A stretch of 16,247 nt of DNA from positions 1 through 16,247 of the forward strand of contig JAFLUJ010000170.1 in the NCBI GenBank assembly GCA_022511485.1, in the 5' to 3' direction. The position numbers and the translations under genes were made by a program. Source of the DNA: Oscillospiraceae bacterium. Its GTDB lineage: Bacteria; Bacillota; Clostridia; Oscillospirales; Ruminococcaceae. Shown piece by piece: positions 1-7,359 of the stretch. Position 1 is the first letter of the stretch; each line of letters opens with the position of its first letter. The notes beneath the pieces are model-generated. The model was not told the DNA's origin. It saw only the letters and a list, made by a program, of their open reading frames with translations, and made no database searches.

Positions 1-524
1 TACTTATAGGAAAATTCAGCGGTCCTATGGGGACAGGCTTCGTGCTGCTGCTTATTGTTGCTGCTGTTTTCCTGATGATGAGACAGTCAATATCGGCAAT
101 AATATTTTTTGCGGAATTCCTTTCGGCAGGGATCATAGCTCTTATCCATTACGGCTTCGACCCAATGGCTCTGATGTGTTTTTTTTCCGGAGGAATGTTC
201 CTGTTTGGCATGATCTTTCTTTCCTGCGATCACAGTACAATGCCCAAGACCATAAGCTCAAGGCTTGTTTACGGAATAGTGGTAGGCTGTCTGACAGCTC
301 TTTTTCAGTTCTATGCAGCAGCGGAAAACGCCGTAGTTTACGCGGTCATATTAGCTGCTCCCGTGGGAATAGAGCTTAACAGACGGACACTTTCATTTGC
401 CTGGGTGCTCAATAAAAGCGGAGGAATTTTCTCAAAGATAAGCAAATTCAGCAAGCCTATAAAGCACGTAGCGGAGACTATAGATCTGCTTAACGAAGAT
501 AAAAATGATGACGAGAAAAAATAG
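1..524 (+). CDS. RnfD-like membrane subunit (3' part only)
   Basis: The reading frame is open from the window edge (first full codon at 3), so the gene starts upstream and only its C-terminal part is visible. The opening residues LIGKFSGPMG followed by a hydrophobic run resemble the RnfD/NqrB region just before the last membrane helices. The later CDHSTMP, SSRLVYG and the final AVILAAPVGIELNRRT segment match the conserved RnfD C-terminal end. Three to four hydrophobic helices are followed by a charged cytoplasmic tail ending EDKNDDEKK. In Rnf complexes RnfD carries covalent FMN on a threonine, but that region lies outside the window, so flavinylation cannot be judged. RnfE-like and RnfA-like genes follow, which supports the assignment. 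Because its neighbours have lost cluster ligands, this may belong to a divergent Rnf-like complex and not the canonical ion pump. Confidence 0.8.
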   Translation, partial: LIGKFSGPMGTGFVLLLIVAAVFLMMRQSISAIIFFAEFLSAGIIALIHYGFDPMALMCFFSGGMFLFGMIFLSCDHSTMPKTISSRLVYGIVVGCLTALFQFYAAAENAVVYAVILAAPVGIELNRRTLSFAWVLNKSGGIFSKISKFSKPIKHVAETIDLLNEDKNDDEKK

Positions 525-528
525 ACCG

Positions 529-546
529 TCAGCCTGTTGGCGCTGA
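529..546 (+). other. Small hairpin in the rnfD-rnfE gap
   Basis: TCAGCC at 529-534 can pair with GGCGCTGA (539-546) with one bulged C, leaving a short loop. It sits in the 61-nt gap where rnfG usually lies in rnfCDGEAB operons. No T-tract follows, so it is not an obvious terminator. It may be an mRNA processing or stabilising stem, or chance. Confidence 0.25.
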
Positions 547-585
547 TTTACCGGATATGAAGTACGAAAGGAGGACATTTTCCCG

Positions 586-1227
586 GTGGGGAAAATAACT
601 GGCAGAATGAATAACGAAAATGAAGTTTCCTTTAAAAATATAATGTTCAACGGACTGCTGAAAAAGAATCCCATATTGGTAAGCGGAATGGTCATAGCTC
701 CGGTGGTCATGATATGCAACAGTCTTGCGAACGCTCTGACACTGGCAGCAGCCTTCTCGGTAATAACCTTCTTTACGCTGCTGGTATCCTACTTCGTACC
801 AAAAAATATCGTCTATACTATCAGAATTATTATGTACACATTTATAGGTGCGCTGGTGTATGTCCCGTCGGCGATAATGCTGAATTATTTTATTCCGGAG
901 GGCATAGAGGCAATGGGGGTATTTTTTCCGCTCCTTATTGCCAACGGAATGATAGTTTTCCGGTCGGAGACGATCTTCTTTCAGGAATCCAAGGGACATA
1001 TGCTCTTTGACATAATTTTCTGCATTTTAGGATACGACGCCGCGGTAATTCTCTATGGATTCATACGAGAAATACTTGGAAGCGGTACGATCTTCGGAAA
1101 GATAATCGGTATGCCGATGGTCTTTTCCGGATTTGAGAATCCATTCGGAGGGTTCATTCTTTTGGGTATCATGGCTGCACTGCTGAGAGTGATACTCCTC
1201 ACAATAAAAAGAATGGGACAAAAATAG
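586..1227 (+). CDS. RnfE/NqrD-like membrane subunit lacking Fe-S cysteines
   Basis: This 213-residue, roughly six-helix protein belongs to the Rnf-Nqr membrane subunit family. Family landmarks are NGLLKKNPIL near residues 22-31, FFPLLIAN (113-120), FRSE (125-128) and GFIREILGSGTIFG (158-171). Known RnfE/NqrD proteins have one cysteine after the NNP motif and one in TNC; these bind half of the [2Fe-2S] cluster shared with RnfA/NqrE. By motif alignment these positions are Ala38 and Gly121 here, so both ligands are missing. The GTG start at 586 is chosen because AAAGGAGG at 567-574 lies 11 nt upstream; the next ATG (607) would be 32 nt away. No rnfG lies between this gene and the rnfD-like gene. 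Membership of the family is clear. Whether it still takes part in electron transfer is doubtful. Confidence 0.85.
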   Translation: MGKITGRMNNENEVSFKNIMFNGLLKKNPILVSGMVIAPVVMICNSLANALTLAAAFSVITFFTLLVSYFVPKNIVYTIRIIMYTFIGALVYVPSAIMLNYFIPEGIEAMGVFFPLLIANGMIVFRSETIFFQESKGHMLFDIIFCILGYDAAVILYGFIREILGSGTIFGKIIGMPMVFSGFENPFGGFILLGIMAALLRVILLTIKRMGQK

Positions 1228-1267
1228 CGGGAAATCTAATGTAATTTCAGCAATAAGAGGTTATTTT

Positions 1268-1861
1268 ATGGAATTTATAAAAAATATAATGCTGACGGCT
1301 TTTACGGCTGTAATTGTGGAAAACACAGTGTTCTGCCGGGCTCTTGGAACAAGCACTCTGCTTATTGCAGCCCGCAAGAGAAAAAATCTGGTGGGATTCG
1401 GCATCTGCGTTACCTATATGACTGCGCTGATAAGTGTGCTTACTTATGTGGCTGACAGGATATTTAATTTCAGTGAAGCCGGTTATATCTACATTCCGCT
1501 TGTATATACGGCTATATTGGGTATCGTATATGTAGTGACGCTTCTGTGTATGTGGAAATTTGTCCCCAGACTTTTTATTGCAATGAGGAAATATATACAC
1601 GTTTCGGCTTTTAACTGCGCGGTGCTGGGTTCGATGTTTCTTATATCAAAATATTGTACGACCCTTGGAGATTATTTTATCCACGGAATAGGCATCGGTC
1701 TGGGATTTGTCCTGGCGGTATATATCACTGCTATTATTTATGACAGACTTTATTCGGAAAAAGTTCCATATGCATTCAGAGGCTATCCACTGCTTATGAT
1801 ATATATCGGGATACTCAGTATGGCTTTCTGGGGATTGTCAAGTCACACACTGAATTATTGA
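1268..1861 (+). CDS. RnfA/NqrE-like membrane subunit, one cluster cysteine lost
   Basis: This 197-residue polytopic protein has about six hydrophobic helices and the RnfA/NqrE landmarks: VEN (17-19) then RALG (24-27), FNCAVLG (115-121), GIGIGLGFVLAV (140-151), VPYAFRG (166-172) and a closing SMAFWGLSS. Canonical homologues have GxC in the first motif and NC in the second, each giving one ligand to the RnfA-RnfE [2Fe-2S] cluster. Here the first is Ser29 (GTS) while Cys117 is kept. Cys23 lies nearby but six positions too early. AAGAGGTT at about 1253-1260 is the ribosome binding site for the ATG at 1268. The gene is followed after only 16 nt by a wall-related hydrolase gene. The usual last gene, rnfB (ferredoxin-like Fe-S protein), is absent here. 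Confidence 0.85.
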   Translation: MEFIKNIMLTAFTAVIVENTVFCRALGTSTLLIAARKRKNLVGFGICVTYMTALISVLTYVADRIFNFSEAGYIYIPLVYTAILGIVYVVTLLCMWKFVPRLFIAMRKYIHVSAFNCAVLGSMFLISKYCTTLGDYFIHGIGIGLGFVLAVYITAIIYDRLYSEKVPYAFRGYPLLMIYIGILSMAFWGLSSHTLNY

Positions 1862-1877
1862 AAGGACTGATAAAAAT

Positions 1878-3104
1878 ATGACTAACCGCGTCGGCAGGAA
1901 AATTTACCGGACTAACGCAGGTAATCGCAAAAGAAGAGTTCAGAAGATCTTTAAAGTTATACTGGCTATGATCGTACTTGCGGCGCTGGTTTTCGTGGGA
2001 TACTGTGTAGCAAAGCCTGTTTATGAATATATTACTGACAGGGACACCTCCGAAGCTGAGGAGACAAAGCCATGGACTCCGCCTGTGGCAGCAAATAAAT
2101 CTGACAGTGACGGGGCAGGCTCTGATACTGACAGCGAGGATACATCTTCAGATGACGGAGAAGCAGGCTCCGAAAATAAAAATGTAAGGTTTTCGGCGTT
2201 TACGCTTCCTGTTTCGGCTCTTGCGAATTCCGATACTTTAGCATCCGCCCTGAATTCAGCAAAGGAAGGCGGCTACACCGCTGTAATTGTCACTCTGAAG
2301 GACAAGGGAGGAAAAATTTACTACCAGACAGATTCTGAAATGGCTCACAGCGACGAAAACGCAATAGTCGGTGAAATGTACCCTGTACAGATACGGGATA
2401 TTATAAAAAGCGCAGGACTTATCCCTATTGCAAAGATAAATCTGCTGGAGGACAATAATCGTTACGGAGAAAACAGGGATGGTTCATATCATTTTGCCGG
2501 AGATACCTCCACATGGCTGGACAACAATGCAGCACACGGCGGCAAGCCCTGGCTTTCACCCTTTGATACAAACACTCAGAGCTATGCAGCGTATCTTTCT
2601 AATGAAATATCCTCGTCAGGCTATGAATATATTATTTTTGACGGAGTTTCTTTCCCGCCATTCCGTAATTCAGACCTTAACATTATCGGAGATATTGTTA
2701 AATCTGCTGACCGCTACAAGGCGCTTGTTAATATTTCCAATATAGCTGCAAGCGCGGCTGAGCAGAGCGGAGCGTCAGTAATGACTATGTTCCCTGCTGC
2801 GGGGATACTTGACGGTACAGCAGAGGGCTTCAAGCCTGCGGAATTGAACACCAAGACCCTTGTGATCTCATATATTCAGGGGGATCTGGCAAAAACGGCA
2901 GTTATTGGCGGCGAGGAGATAGCTCTTTCCGAGCTTTCAGCCTATGATAAGGCGGAAACAGTTCTGGGAGAGATAAAAAGGCTTGCCGGTGAAGATATAA
3001 CAATAGTTCCCGCGGTACGACAGGCGGATTATTCTCAGGCGGATTTCAGTGATACTATATCAGCTCTTATGAGCCTTGGATTTGATTCCTATATAATCCT
3101 GTAG
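1878..3104 (+). CDS. Membrane-anchored putative glycoside hydrolase (DUF4015-like)
   Basis: This 408-residue protein has a basic cytoplasmic start (residues 1-23), one membrane helix (about 24-44), an Asp/Ser/Glu-rich linker (about 52-100), then an outside domain (about 104-408). That domain follows the order of DUF4015-type putative glycoside hydrolases (TIM-barrel-like). TAVIVTLKDKGGKIYY (134-149) matches the strand and DxKD-like motif, and GLIPIAKINLLED (180-192) the next strand. WLDNNAAHGGKPWLSPF (213-229) and the FDGVSFP motif with Asp255 follow. The exact substrate is unknown; a polysaccharide or wall glycan is plausible given the PBP gene 41 nt downstream. GAAAGGA at 1859-1865 serves as ribosome binding site and overlaps the rnfA-like stop, so translation may be coupled. 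The family call rests on motif order and is less certain than the membrane topology. Confidence 0.65.
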   Translation: MTNRVGRKIYRTNAGNRKRRVQKIFKVILAMIVLAALVFVGYCVAKPVYEYITDRDTSEAEETKPWTPPVAANKSDSDGAGSDTDSEDTSSDDGEAGSENKNVRFSAFTLPVSALANSDTLASALNSAKEGGYTAVIVTLKDKGGKIYYQTDSEMAHSDENAIVGEMYPVQIRDIIKSAGLIPIAKINLLEDNNRYGENRDGSYHFAGDTSTWLDNNAAHGGKPWLSPFDTNTQSYAAYLSNEISSSGYEYIIFDGVSFPPFRNSDLNIIGDIVKSADRYKALVNISNIAASAAEQSGASVMTMFPAAGILDGTAEGFKPAELNTKTLVISYIQGDLAKTAVIGGEEIALSELSAYDKAETVLGEIKRLAGEDITIVPAVRQADYSQADFSDTISALMSLGFDSYIIL

Positions 3105-3145
3105 CGGTTCGGAACGCAAAATTATGAAAGGAGACTTCTGAAAAT

Positions 3146-5359
3146 ATGGACAATACTCCGGAAAATAAAAAAGTACCACCACGCAAAAAGAAGAAAAAGA
3201 GAAAGGTCAATCCGATAAAAAGAACTCTTGTAGTTATTGGTACAACTATTCTTTCTCTGGTACTGATTGTAATTATCACAGGATCTATAATAGCAGCTGC
3301 TCTTACGGTATATGTGCTCCAGTTCGTTGACCAGGAGCAGATAGACATTGAGCTTGATTCCCTTGATCTTGATTACACCACATTTATATATGGATATGAC
3401 GAGAATGAAGCTCTGGTGGAGCTTGCCAGCATAAGCCGAAATGCGGACAGAATACCCATATCTATCGGAAGAGTGCCGCAGCACGTTCAGGACGCTTTTG
3501 TGTACACAGAGGACGAGCGTTTCTATGAGCACGCCGGCGTTGACTGGAAGCGTACATTTACAGCGTTTCTTAACGAATTCCTTGGATTCCTTGGTTCACG
3601 TCAGGGCGGTTCTACCATCACCCAGCAGCTTGTAAAAAACGTTACAGGAGACAAGGATGCTCAATGGGACAGAAAAATGCGTGAGATATTCCGGTCGGCG
3701 GCATTGGAAAAATATCAGACCAAGCCTGCTATCCTTGAAGCGTATCTTAACTATATCGGTTTCGGCGGAAGTACTGCGGGAATACAGGCAGCGTCCCTGA
3801 AATACTTCGGGAAGGACGTTTCCGAGCTTTCCATCGCCGAGGGAGCGTGCCTTGCAGCGATACCAAAGAATCCGGAGCATTTCAATCCGTTCGCCAAGGG
3901 ACGTACCGATGACGACGGCGTTTTCAAAACCGGAAAGCAGCTCAATCTTGACAGACAGAAAACGGTTCTGTGGCAGATGTACAAAAATGCCTGCATATCC
4001 AAAAAACAGTATGAGGAAGCTCTGAAAGAGAAGATAGTTTTTGCAGACCAGAGCGCCAGACTTGGAGATGACAGTGAAAGCGGTATCCAGAGCTGGTTTG
4101 TGGATATGGTCATCTATGACGTGATCGGAGATTTTCAGGAGCTTTACGGCATAGATCAGGACGAGGCAAGCGACAGGCTCTACAACGGCGGATATAAGAT
4201 CTATACAACTGTTGACATTAATATGCAGAAGGCTATAGAGGAAAAATATAAGGATTACACTACGTTTTCCGAAACAGTTCTTGCTGACCCTCCGGAATCA
4301 GCCTTTATCTGCATGGACTATAACGGAAATATCAAGGCGGTAGTAGGAGCTATCGGTGAAAAGGCAGGCTCTAACATATGGAATAATGCTACACGTTCAA
4401 AGCGTTCTCCCGGTTCCTGTATAAAGCCTATAACATCCTACGGCTATGGTATGGAGCACAATTATTATACCTGGTCAACTATTTTTACCAACAAGCCTCT
4501 TGATACTGAGATCATTGATGAGGAAACAGGACTTCCCCGTAAATGGCCCTATAATTACAATTCCAGAAGCTGGGATTATGGCGGATACTTTACTTTCCAG
4601 GCATTGCAGAGGTCACTGAATACCGTACCTGCCCAGCTTATTGAGCAGGAAACTCCTCAGGCGGTTTTTGATTTCCTTCAGAACCGCTTCCAGATAACCA
4701 CTCTTACTGCTGCTGACGCTGATATTGCTCCTCTTTCTGTAGGAGCTCTTACAGAGGGTCTTACTCTTAAGGAGCTTGTAGCTGCATATCAGGTTTTCGG
4801 CAACGGAGGAAAATACTATGCTCCTACATCCTATACACTGGTAGAAGATGCAAGCGGCAGGGTAGTTCTCCAGCATAAATACAATCCCATCCAGTCCATA
4901 AGCAAGGAAAGTGCATATATCATGAACAAGCTTATGCAGACTGTTATAGAAGGGCCTAACGGTACAGGACGTGCGGCAAAGCTTGTAAATACTCCTCTTA
5001 TCGGAAAAACCGGTACTTCTCAGGACTGGCACGATCTTGCCTTTGTGGGATGTACTCCCGACTATGTAAGCGGTGTTTGGTACGGATACTCCATACCTAA
5101 GGAGATCCCCACCGGAACATACTACAGCTCATCACAGCTTTGGAAAAATATCTTCGGAGACATTGCAGAAGCAGAGGAAGGCAAGGAGTTCCCCGAGTGT
5201 CCTGATGTAAAAGAGCTTTATTACTGCACAACTACCGGACTTCTTGCAAGCGGAACCTGTCCAACAGGAGCAGTGGGATACTACAAGAGTACGAACGTCC
5301 CGGAAATGTGCTCCGGACATCACACTAAGCCCAATACCGAGGAGACAGCTAACGAATAA
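3146..5359 (+). CDS. Class A penicillin-binding protein (PBP1A type)
   Basis: This 737-residue bifunctional peptidoglycan synthase would polymerise lipid II and cross-link the stem peptides at the outer face of the membrane. A Lys/Arg-rich cytoplasmic tail (1-26) precedes one membrane helix (about 27-57). The GT51 glycosyltransferase domain (about 75-260) has the catalytic motif EDERFYEHAGVDW with Glu122, then GGSTITQQLVKN (154-165), RKMREIFRSAALE (176-188) and KPAILEAYLNYIGFG. The transpeptidase domain has SPGSCIKP with nucleophile Ser424 and Lys427 (SxxK), SLN at 490-492, and KTGTS at 621-625. The tail after the transpeptidase holds four cysteines in a CP/SG pattern common in clostridial PBPs. 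GAAAGGAG lies just upstream of the ATG. It is the last gene before a hairpin, so it probably ends the operon that begins with the Rnf-like subunits. Confidence 0.95.
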   Translation: MDNTPENKKVPPRKKKKKRKVNPIKRTLVVIGTTILSLVLIVIITGSIIAAALTVYVLQFVDQEQIDIELDSLDLDYTTFIYGYDENEALVELASISRNADRIPISIGRVPQHVQDAFVYTEDERFYEHAGVDWKRTFTAFLNEFLGFLGSRQGGSTITQQLVKNVTGDKDAQWDRKMREIFRSAALEKYQTKPAILEAYLNYIGFGGSTAGIQAASLKYFGKDVSELSIAEGACLAAIPKNPEHFNPFAKGRTDDDGVFKTGKQLNLDRQKTVLWQMYKNACISKKQYEEALKEKIVFADQSARLGDDSESGIQSWFVDMVIYDVIGDFQELYGIDQDEASDRLYNGGYKIYTTVDINMQKAIEEKYKDYTTFSETVLADPPESAFICMDYNGNIKAVVGAIGEKAGSNIWNNATRSKRSPGSCIKPITSYGYGMEHNYYTWSTIFTNKPLDTEIIDEETGLPRKWPYNYNSRSWDYGGYFTFQALQRSLNTVPAQLIEQETPQAVFDFLQNRFQITTLTAADADIAPLSVGALTEGLTLKELVAAYQVFGNGGKYYAPTSYTLVEDASGRVVLQHKYNPIQSISKESAYIMNKLMQTVIEGPNGTGRAAKLVNTPLIGKTGTSQDWHDLAFVGCTPDYVSGVWYGYSIPKEIPTGTYYSSSQLWKNIFGDIAEAEEGKEFPECPDVKELYYCTTTGLLASGTCPTGAVGYYKSTNVPEMCSGHHTKPNTEETANE

Positions 5360-5380
5360 ACCGGACGCGCTGACGTCCTG

Positions 5381-5415
5381 AAAGCCGCGGAAAGTCTGAG
5401 CCTTTTCGCGGCTTT
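5381..5415 (+). terminator. Probable intrinsic terminator after the PBP gene
   Basis: AAAGCCGCGGAAAG (5381-5394) pairs with CTTTTCGCGGCTTT (5402-5415) across a 7-nt loop, with one G-T wobble. The stem ends in TTT, but what follows is AACAAAAAC, so the T-tract is short and the hairpin may leak into the methyltransferase gene. A smaller inverted repeat, GGACG/CGTCC, lies just before it (5363-5378). Confidence 0.6.
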
Positions 5416-5438
5416 AACAAAAACAAAGGAAAAATATT

Positions 5439-6554
5439 ATGGATCTGATAAGAATAGCCTGCCCGTGTCATTTCGGGCTTGAAAGCGTGTTAAAATTTGA
5501 GGCTTCAAAAATAGGGGGACAGGACATATCCGTTACTGACGGACGGGTGTCCTTTTCCGGAGATCTCTTCACTCTTGTGAAAGCAAATCTGTGGCTTTCC
5601 ACAGCAGAGCGTGTGCTTGTGCAGCTTGCGGAGTTCGACGCCGTCACCTTTGAGGAGCTTTTTCAGGGAGTAAAGGCGATCCCACTTGAAGATTACATCG
5701 GAGAAAAGGACAGCTTTCCGGTTAAGGGATACTCCCTTAATTCGGAGCTGCACAGCGTCCCGGACTGCCAGTCCATAATAAAAAAAGCCGCTGTGGAGCG
5801 TCTTAAAAGCAAGTACGGCATAAGCTATTTTGAAGAGACGGGAGTGACCTGTCTCATAAGGTTCAGCATACTTAAAAATCATGTTACTGTGTATCTGGAC
5901 AGCTCCGGTGCGGGTCTCCATAAAAGGGGATACCGCAGAAATTCAAACGCCGCGCCGATAAAGGAAACTCTTGCGGCGGGAATGGTGGATTTCGCAAGGG
6001 TACGCAGCGACAGCACGGTCTGCGATCCCTTCTGCGGAAGCGGAACAATACTTATAGAAGCGGCGTACAAGGCTCTGAACATTGCTCCCGGGCTGAAAAG
6101 AAGCTTCGCTGCGGAAAAGTGGGGGTGGATGCCTTCCTCAGTGTGGGCGGAGGAGCGTCAGAACGCTATGGATTCCATAAAAAAGAATGTAGATTTTATG
6201 GCATACGGATATGATGTTGACCCGGAGTGTGTGGCTCTGGCTCAGGAAAACTGCCGCAAGGCGGGGATAATCAAGCGGATACAGATAAAGCAGGCGGACA
6301 TCCGGGATTATAAAAATGAACCGGGGACGATAACAATATGCAATCCTCCCTATGGTGAACGTTTGCTTGAGCTGAAAGAGGCGGAGAAGCTTTACGGGAT
6401 AATGGGACAGCGTTTTTCCGCGGATAGGGAAAGTCCCTGCCTTGTTATCTCTCCCCATGAGGAGTTTGAGAAGATATTCGGCAAGCCTGCTGACAAGCGG
6501 AGGAAGCTCTACAACGGAATGTTAAAGTGTCAGCTTTATATGTATTTCAGGTAA
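5439..6554 (+). CDS. THUMP-domain class I SAM-dependent RNA methyltransferase (RlmL/YpsC family)
   Basis: This 371-residue protein has the size and layout of the single-domain RlmL-type enzymes (B. subtilis YpsC, N-terminal half of E. coli RlmKL), which methylate guanine N2 in 23S rRNA. The N-terminal part (about 1-160) includes a ferredoxin-like start (IACPCHFGLESVLKFE) and a THUMP-like region. The Rossmann methyltransferase part has CDPFCGSGTILIEAA (195-209) for SAM binding, an acidic strand end at YDVDPE (258-263), and the catalytic NPPYGER (302-308). The linker LHKRGYRR (160-167) is typical of the family. The start at 5439 is supported by AAAGGA about 10 nt upstream. The exact modified base cannot be read from sequence, so no gene symbol is given. 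It follows the PBP terminator and seems unrelated to both neighbours. Confidence 0.88.
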   Translation: MDLIRIACPCHFGLESVLKFEASKIGGQDISVTDGRVSFSGDLFTLVKANLWLSTAERVLVQLAEFDAVTFEELFQGVKAIPLEDYIGEKDSFPVKGYSLNSELHSVPDCQSIIKKAAVERLKSKYGISYFEETGVTCLIRFSILKNHVTVYLDSSGAGLHKRGYRRNSNAAPIKETLAAGMVDFARVRSDSTVCDPFCGSGTILIEAAYKALNIAPGLKRSFAAEKWGWMPSSVWAEERQNAMDSIKKNVDFMAYGYDVDPECVALAQENCRKAGIIKRIQIKQADIRDYKNEPGTITICNPPYGERLLELKEAEKLYGIMGQRFSADRESPCLVISPHEEFEKIFGKPADKRRKLYNGMLKCQLYMYFR

Positions 6555-6570
6555 AGGGCAGTATGTAATA

Positions 6571-6600
6571 TTGACAATTGTGCAAAATATATAGTATAAT
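6571..6600 (+). promoter_or_regulatory. Consensus sigma-A promoter for the toxin-antitoxin pair
   Basis: A perfect TTGACA (6571-6576) and a perfect TATAAT (6595-6600) are separated by 18 nt. The promoter begins 17 nt after the methyltransferase stop and drives the antitoxin gene starting at 6643, giving a leader of about 35 nt. Type II antitoxins usually repress their own promoter; no clear operator is seen beyond the AT-rich spacer. Confidence 0.85.
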
Positions 6601-6642
6601 TTTATTAGATGATTCGCCAAGCTATAAAGAGAGGGTGTTAAT

Positions 6643-6903
6643 ATGATGCAGGTCAATATGATAGAAGCAAAAGCAGATTTGTCAAAGCTTGTAAAGATGC
6701 TGGAAAATAAAGAGGAAGATGTAATATACATTGAGCAGGATGGAATAGGCGTTGCACAGATAACCCTTATCCCGAAGCAGGAAACAGGCAAGAGGATAGG
6801 TGCGGCAGTGGGAAAAATTATTTTATCAAGTGACTTTGACAATGAATTTGATTCACTGGATGATGATATTTCTTATTTGTTTGAAGGCGATGGTGAAGTA
6901 TGA
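6643..6903 (+). CDS. Phd/YefM-family antitoxin
   Basis: This 86-residue acidic protein opens MMQVNMIEAKADLSKLVKML, the prevent-host-death pattern (N-terminal beta strand, then EAK..LS.L). That domain binds DNA as a dimer, while the variable C-terminal part wraps and blocks the toxin. The C-terminal part here (about 50-86) is strongly acidic (FDNEFDSLDDD), as expected for docking on a basic nuclease site. The ribosome binding site GAGAGG at 6629-6634 fits ATG 6643 (8 nt) or ATG 6646 (11 nt); the first is taken. The stop overlaps the toxin start as ATGA at 6900-6903, which gives translational coupling. The region is visibly more AT-rich than its neighbours. Confidence 0.88.
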   Translation: MMQVNMIEAKADLSKLVKMLENKEEDVIYIEQDGIGVAQITLIPKQETGKRIGAAVGKIILSSDFDNEFDSLDDDISYLFEGDGEV

Positions 6904-7304
6904 AGATTCTGCTTGATACTCATGTTCTTATATGGGCATTGACAAATAGTCCAATGCTTTCGTCAAAGGCAAGAAGCATGATTTTACAGGAAGATAATGA
7001 AATTTATTTTAGTGTAGTATCTCTTTGGGAAATAGAGCTTAAACATATTACAAAGCCTGAAAAACTGCCAATTACAGCCCGAAGTATTTTTGAATTTTGT
7101 TCTGAATCAGGATACAAACTTGTTCATTTAAAAGAAAATAGTATATTCAAGCTTTCAGAGTTAAATCGCTCTGAATCTGCTCCACCACATAAAGACCCAT
7201 TTGATAGAATATTACTTTGTCAATCTATTGCAGAGGATATGCTGTTTTTGACTCATGATGTAAAGATTGCCGATTATAATTTAAAAAATATTGTAACAGT
7301 ATAA
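6900..7304 (+). CDS. VapC-type PIN-domain toxin
   Basis: This 134-residue single-domain PIN ribonuclease is the expected length for VapC. The acidic metal-binding residues are visible: Asp6 in LLDTH, Glu44 in SLWEIELK, Asp99 with Asp102 in KDPFDR, and Asp120 in THD. By family knowledge it would cleave RNA (often tRNA or rRNA) when the antitoxin is degraded. All key residues are present, so it is probably active and not a remnant. It overlaps the antitoxin by 4 nt. Codon use is AT-rich like its partner, which suggests acquisition by transfer. No terminator is visible directly after it, and the next transcript has its own promoter 20 nt downstream. Confidence 0.9.
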   Translation: MKILLDTHVLIWALTNSPMLSSKARSMILQEDNEIYFSVVSLWEIELKHITKPEKLPITARSIFEFCSESGYKLVHLKENSIFKLSELNRSESAPPHKDPFDRILLCQSIAEDMLFLTHDVKIADYNLKNIVTV

Positions 7305-7324
7305 ATAAAAATTTCAATTACCTA

Positions 7325-7353
7325 TTGCAATTTTAAAAAAAGTATGTTATACT
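7325..7353 (+). promoter_or_regulatory. Promoter of the hydrogenase maturation operon
   Basis: TTGCAA (7325-7330) and TATACT (7348-7353) are separated by 17 nt, close to the sigma-A consensus. Transcription would start near 7360 and make a leader of about 185 nt before the first gene at 7546. The spacing and the leader terminator downstream support this assignment. Confidence 0.7.
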
Positions 7354-7359
7354 TATATC

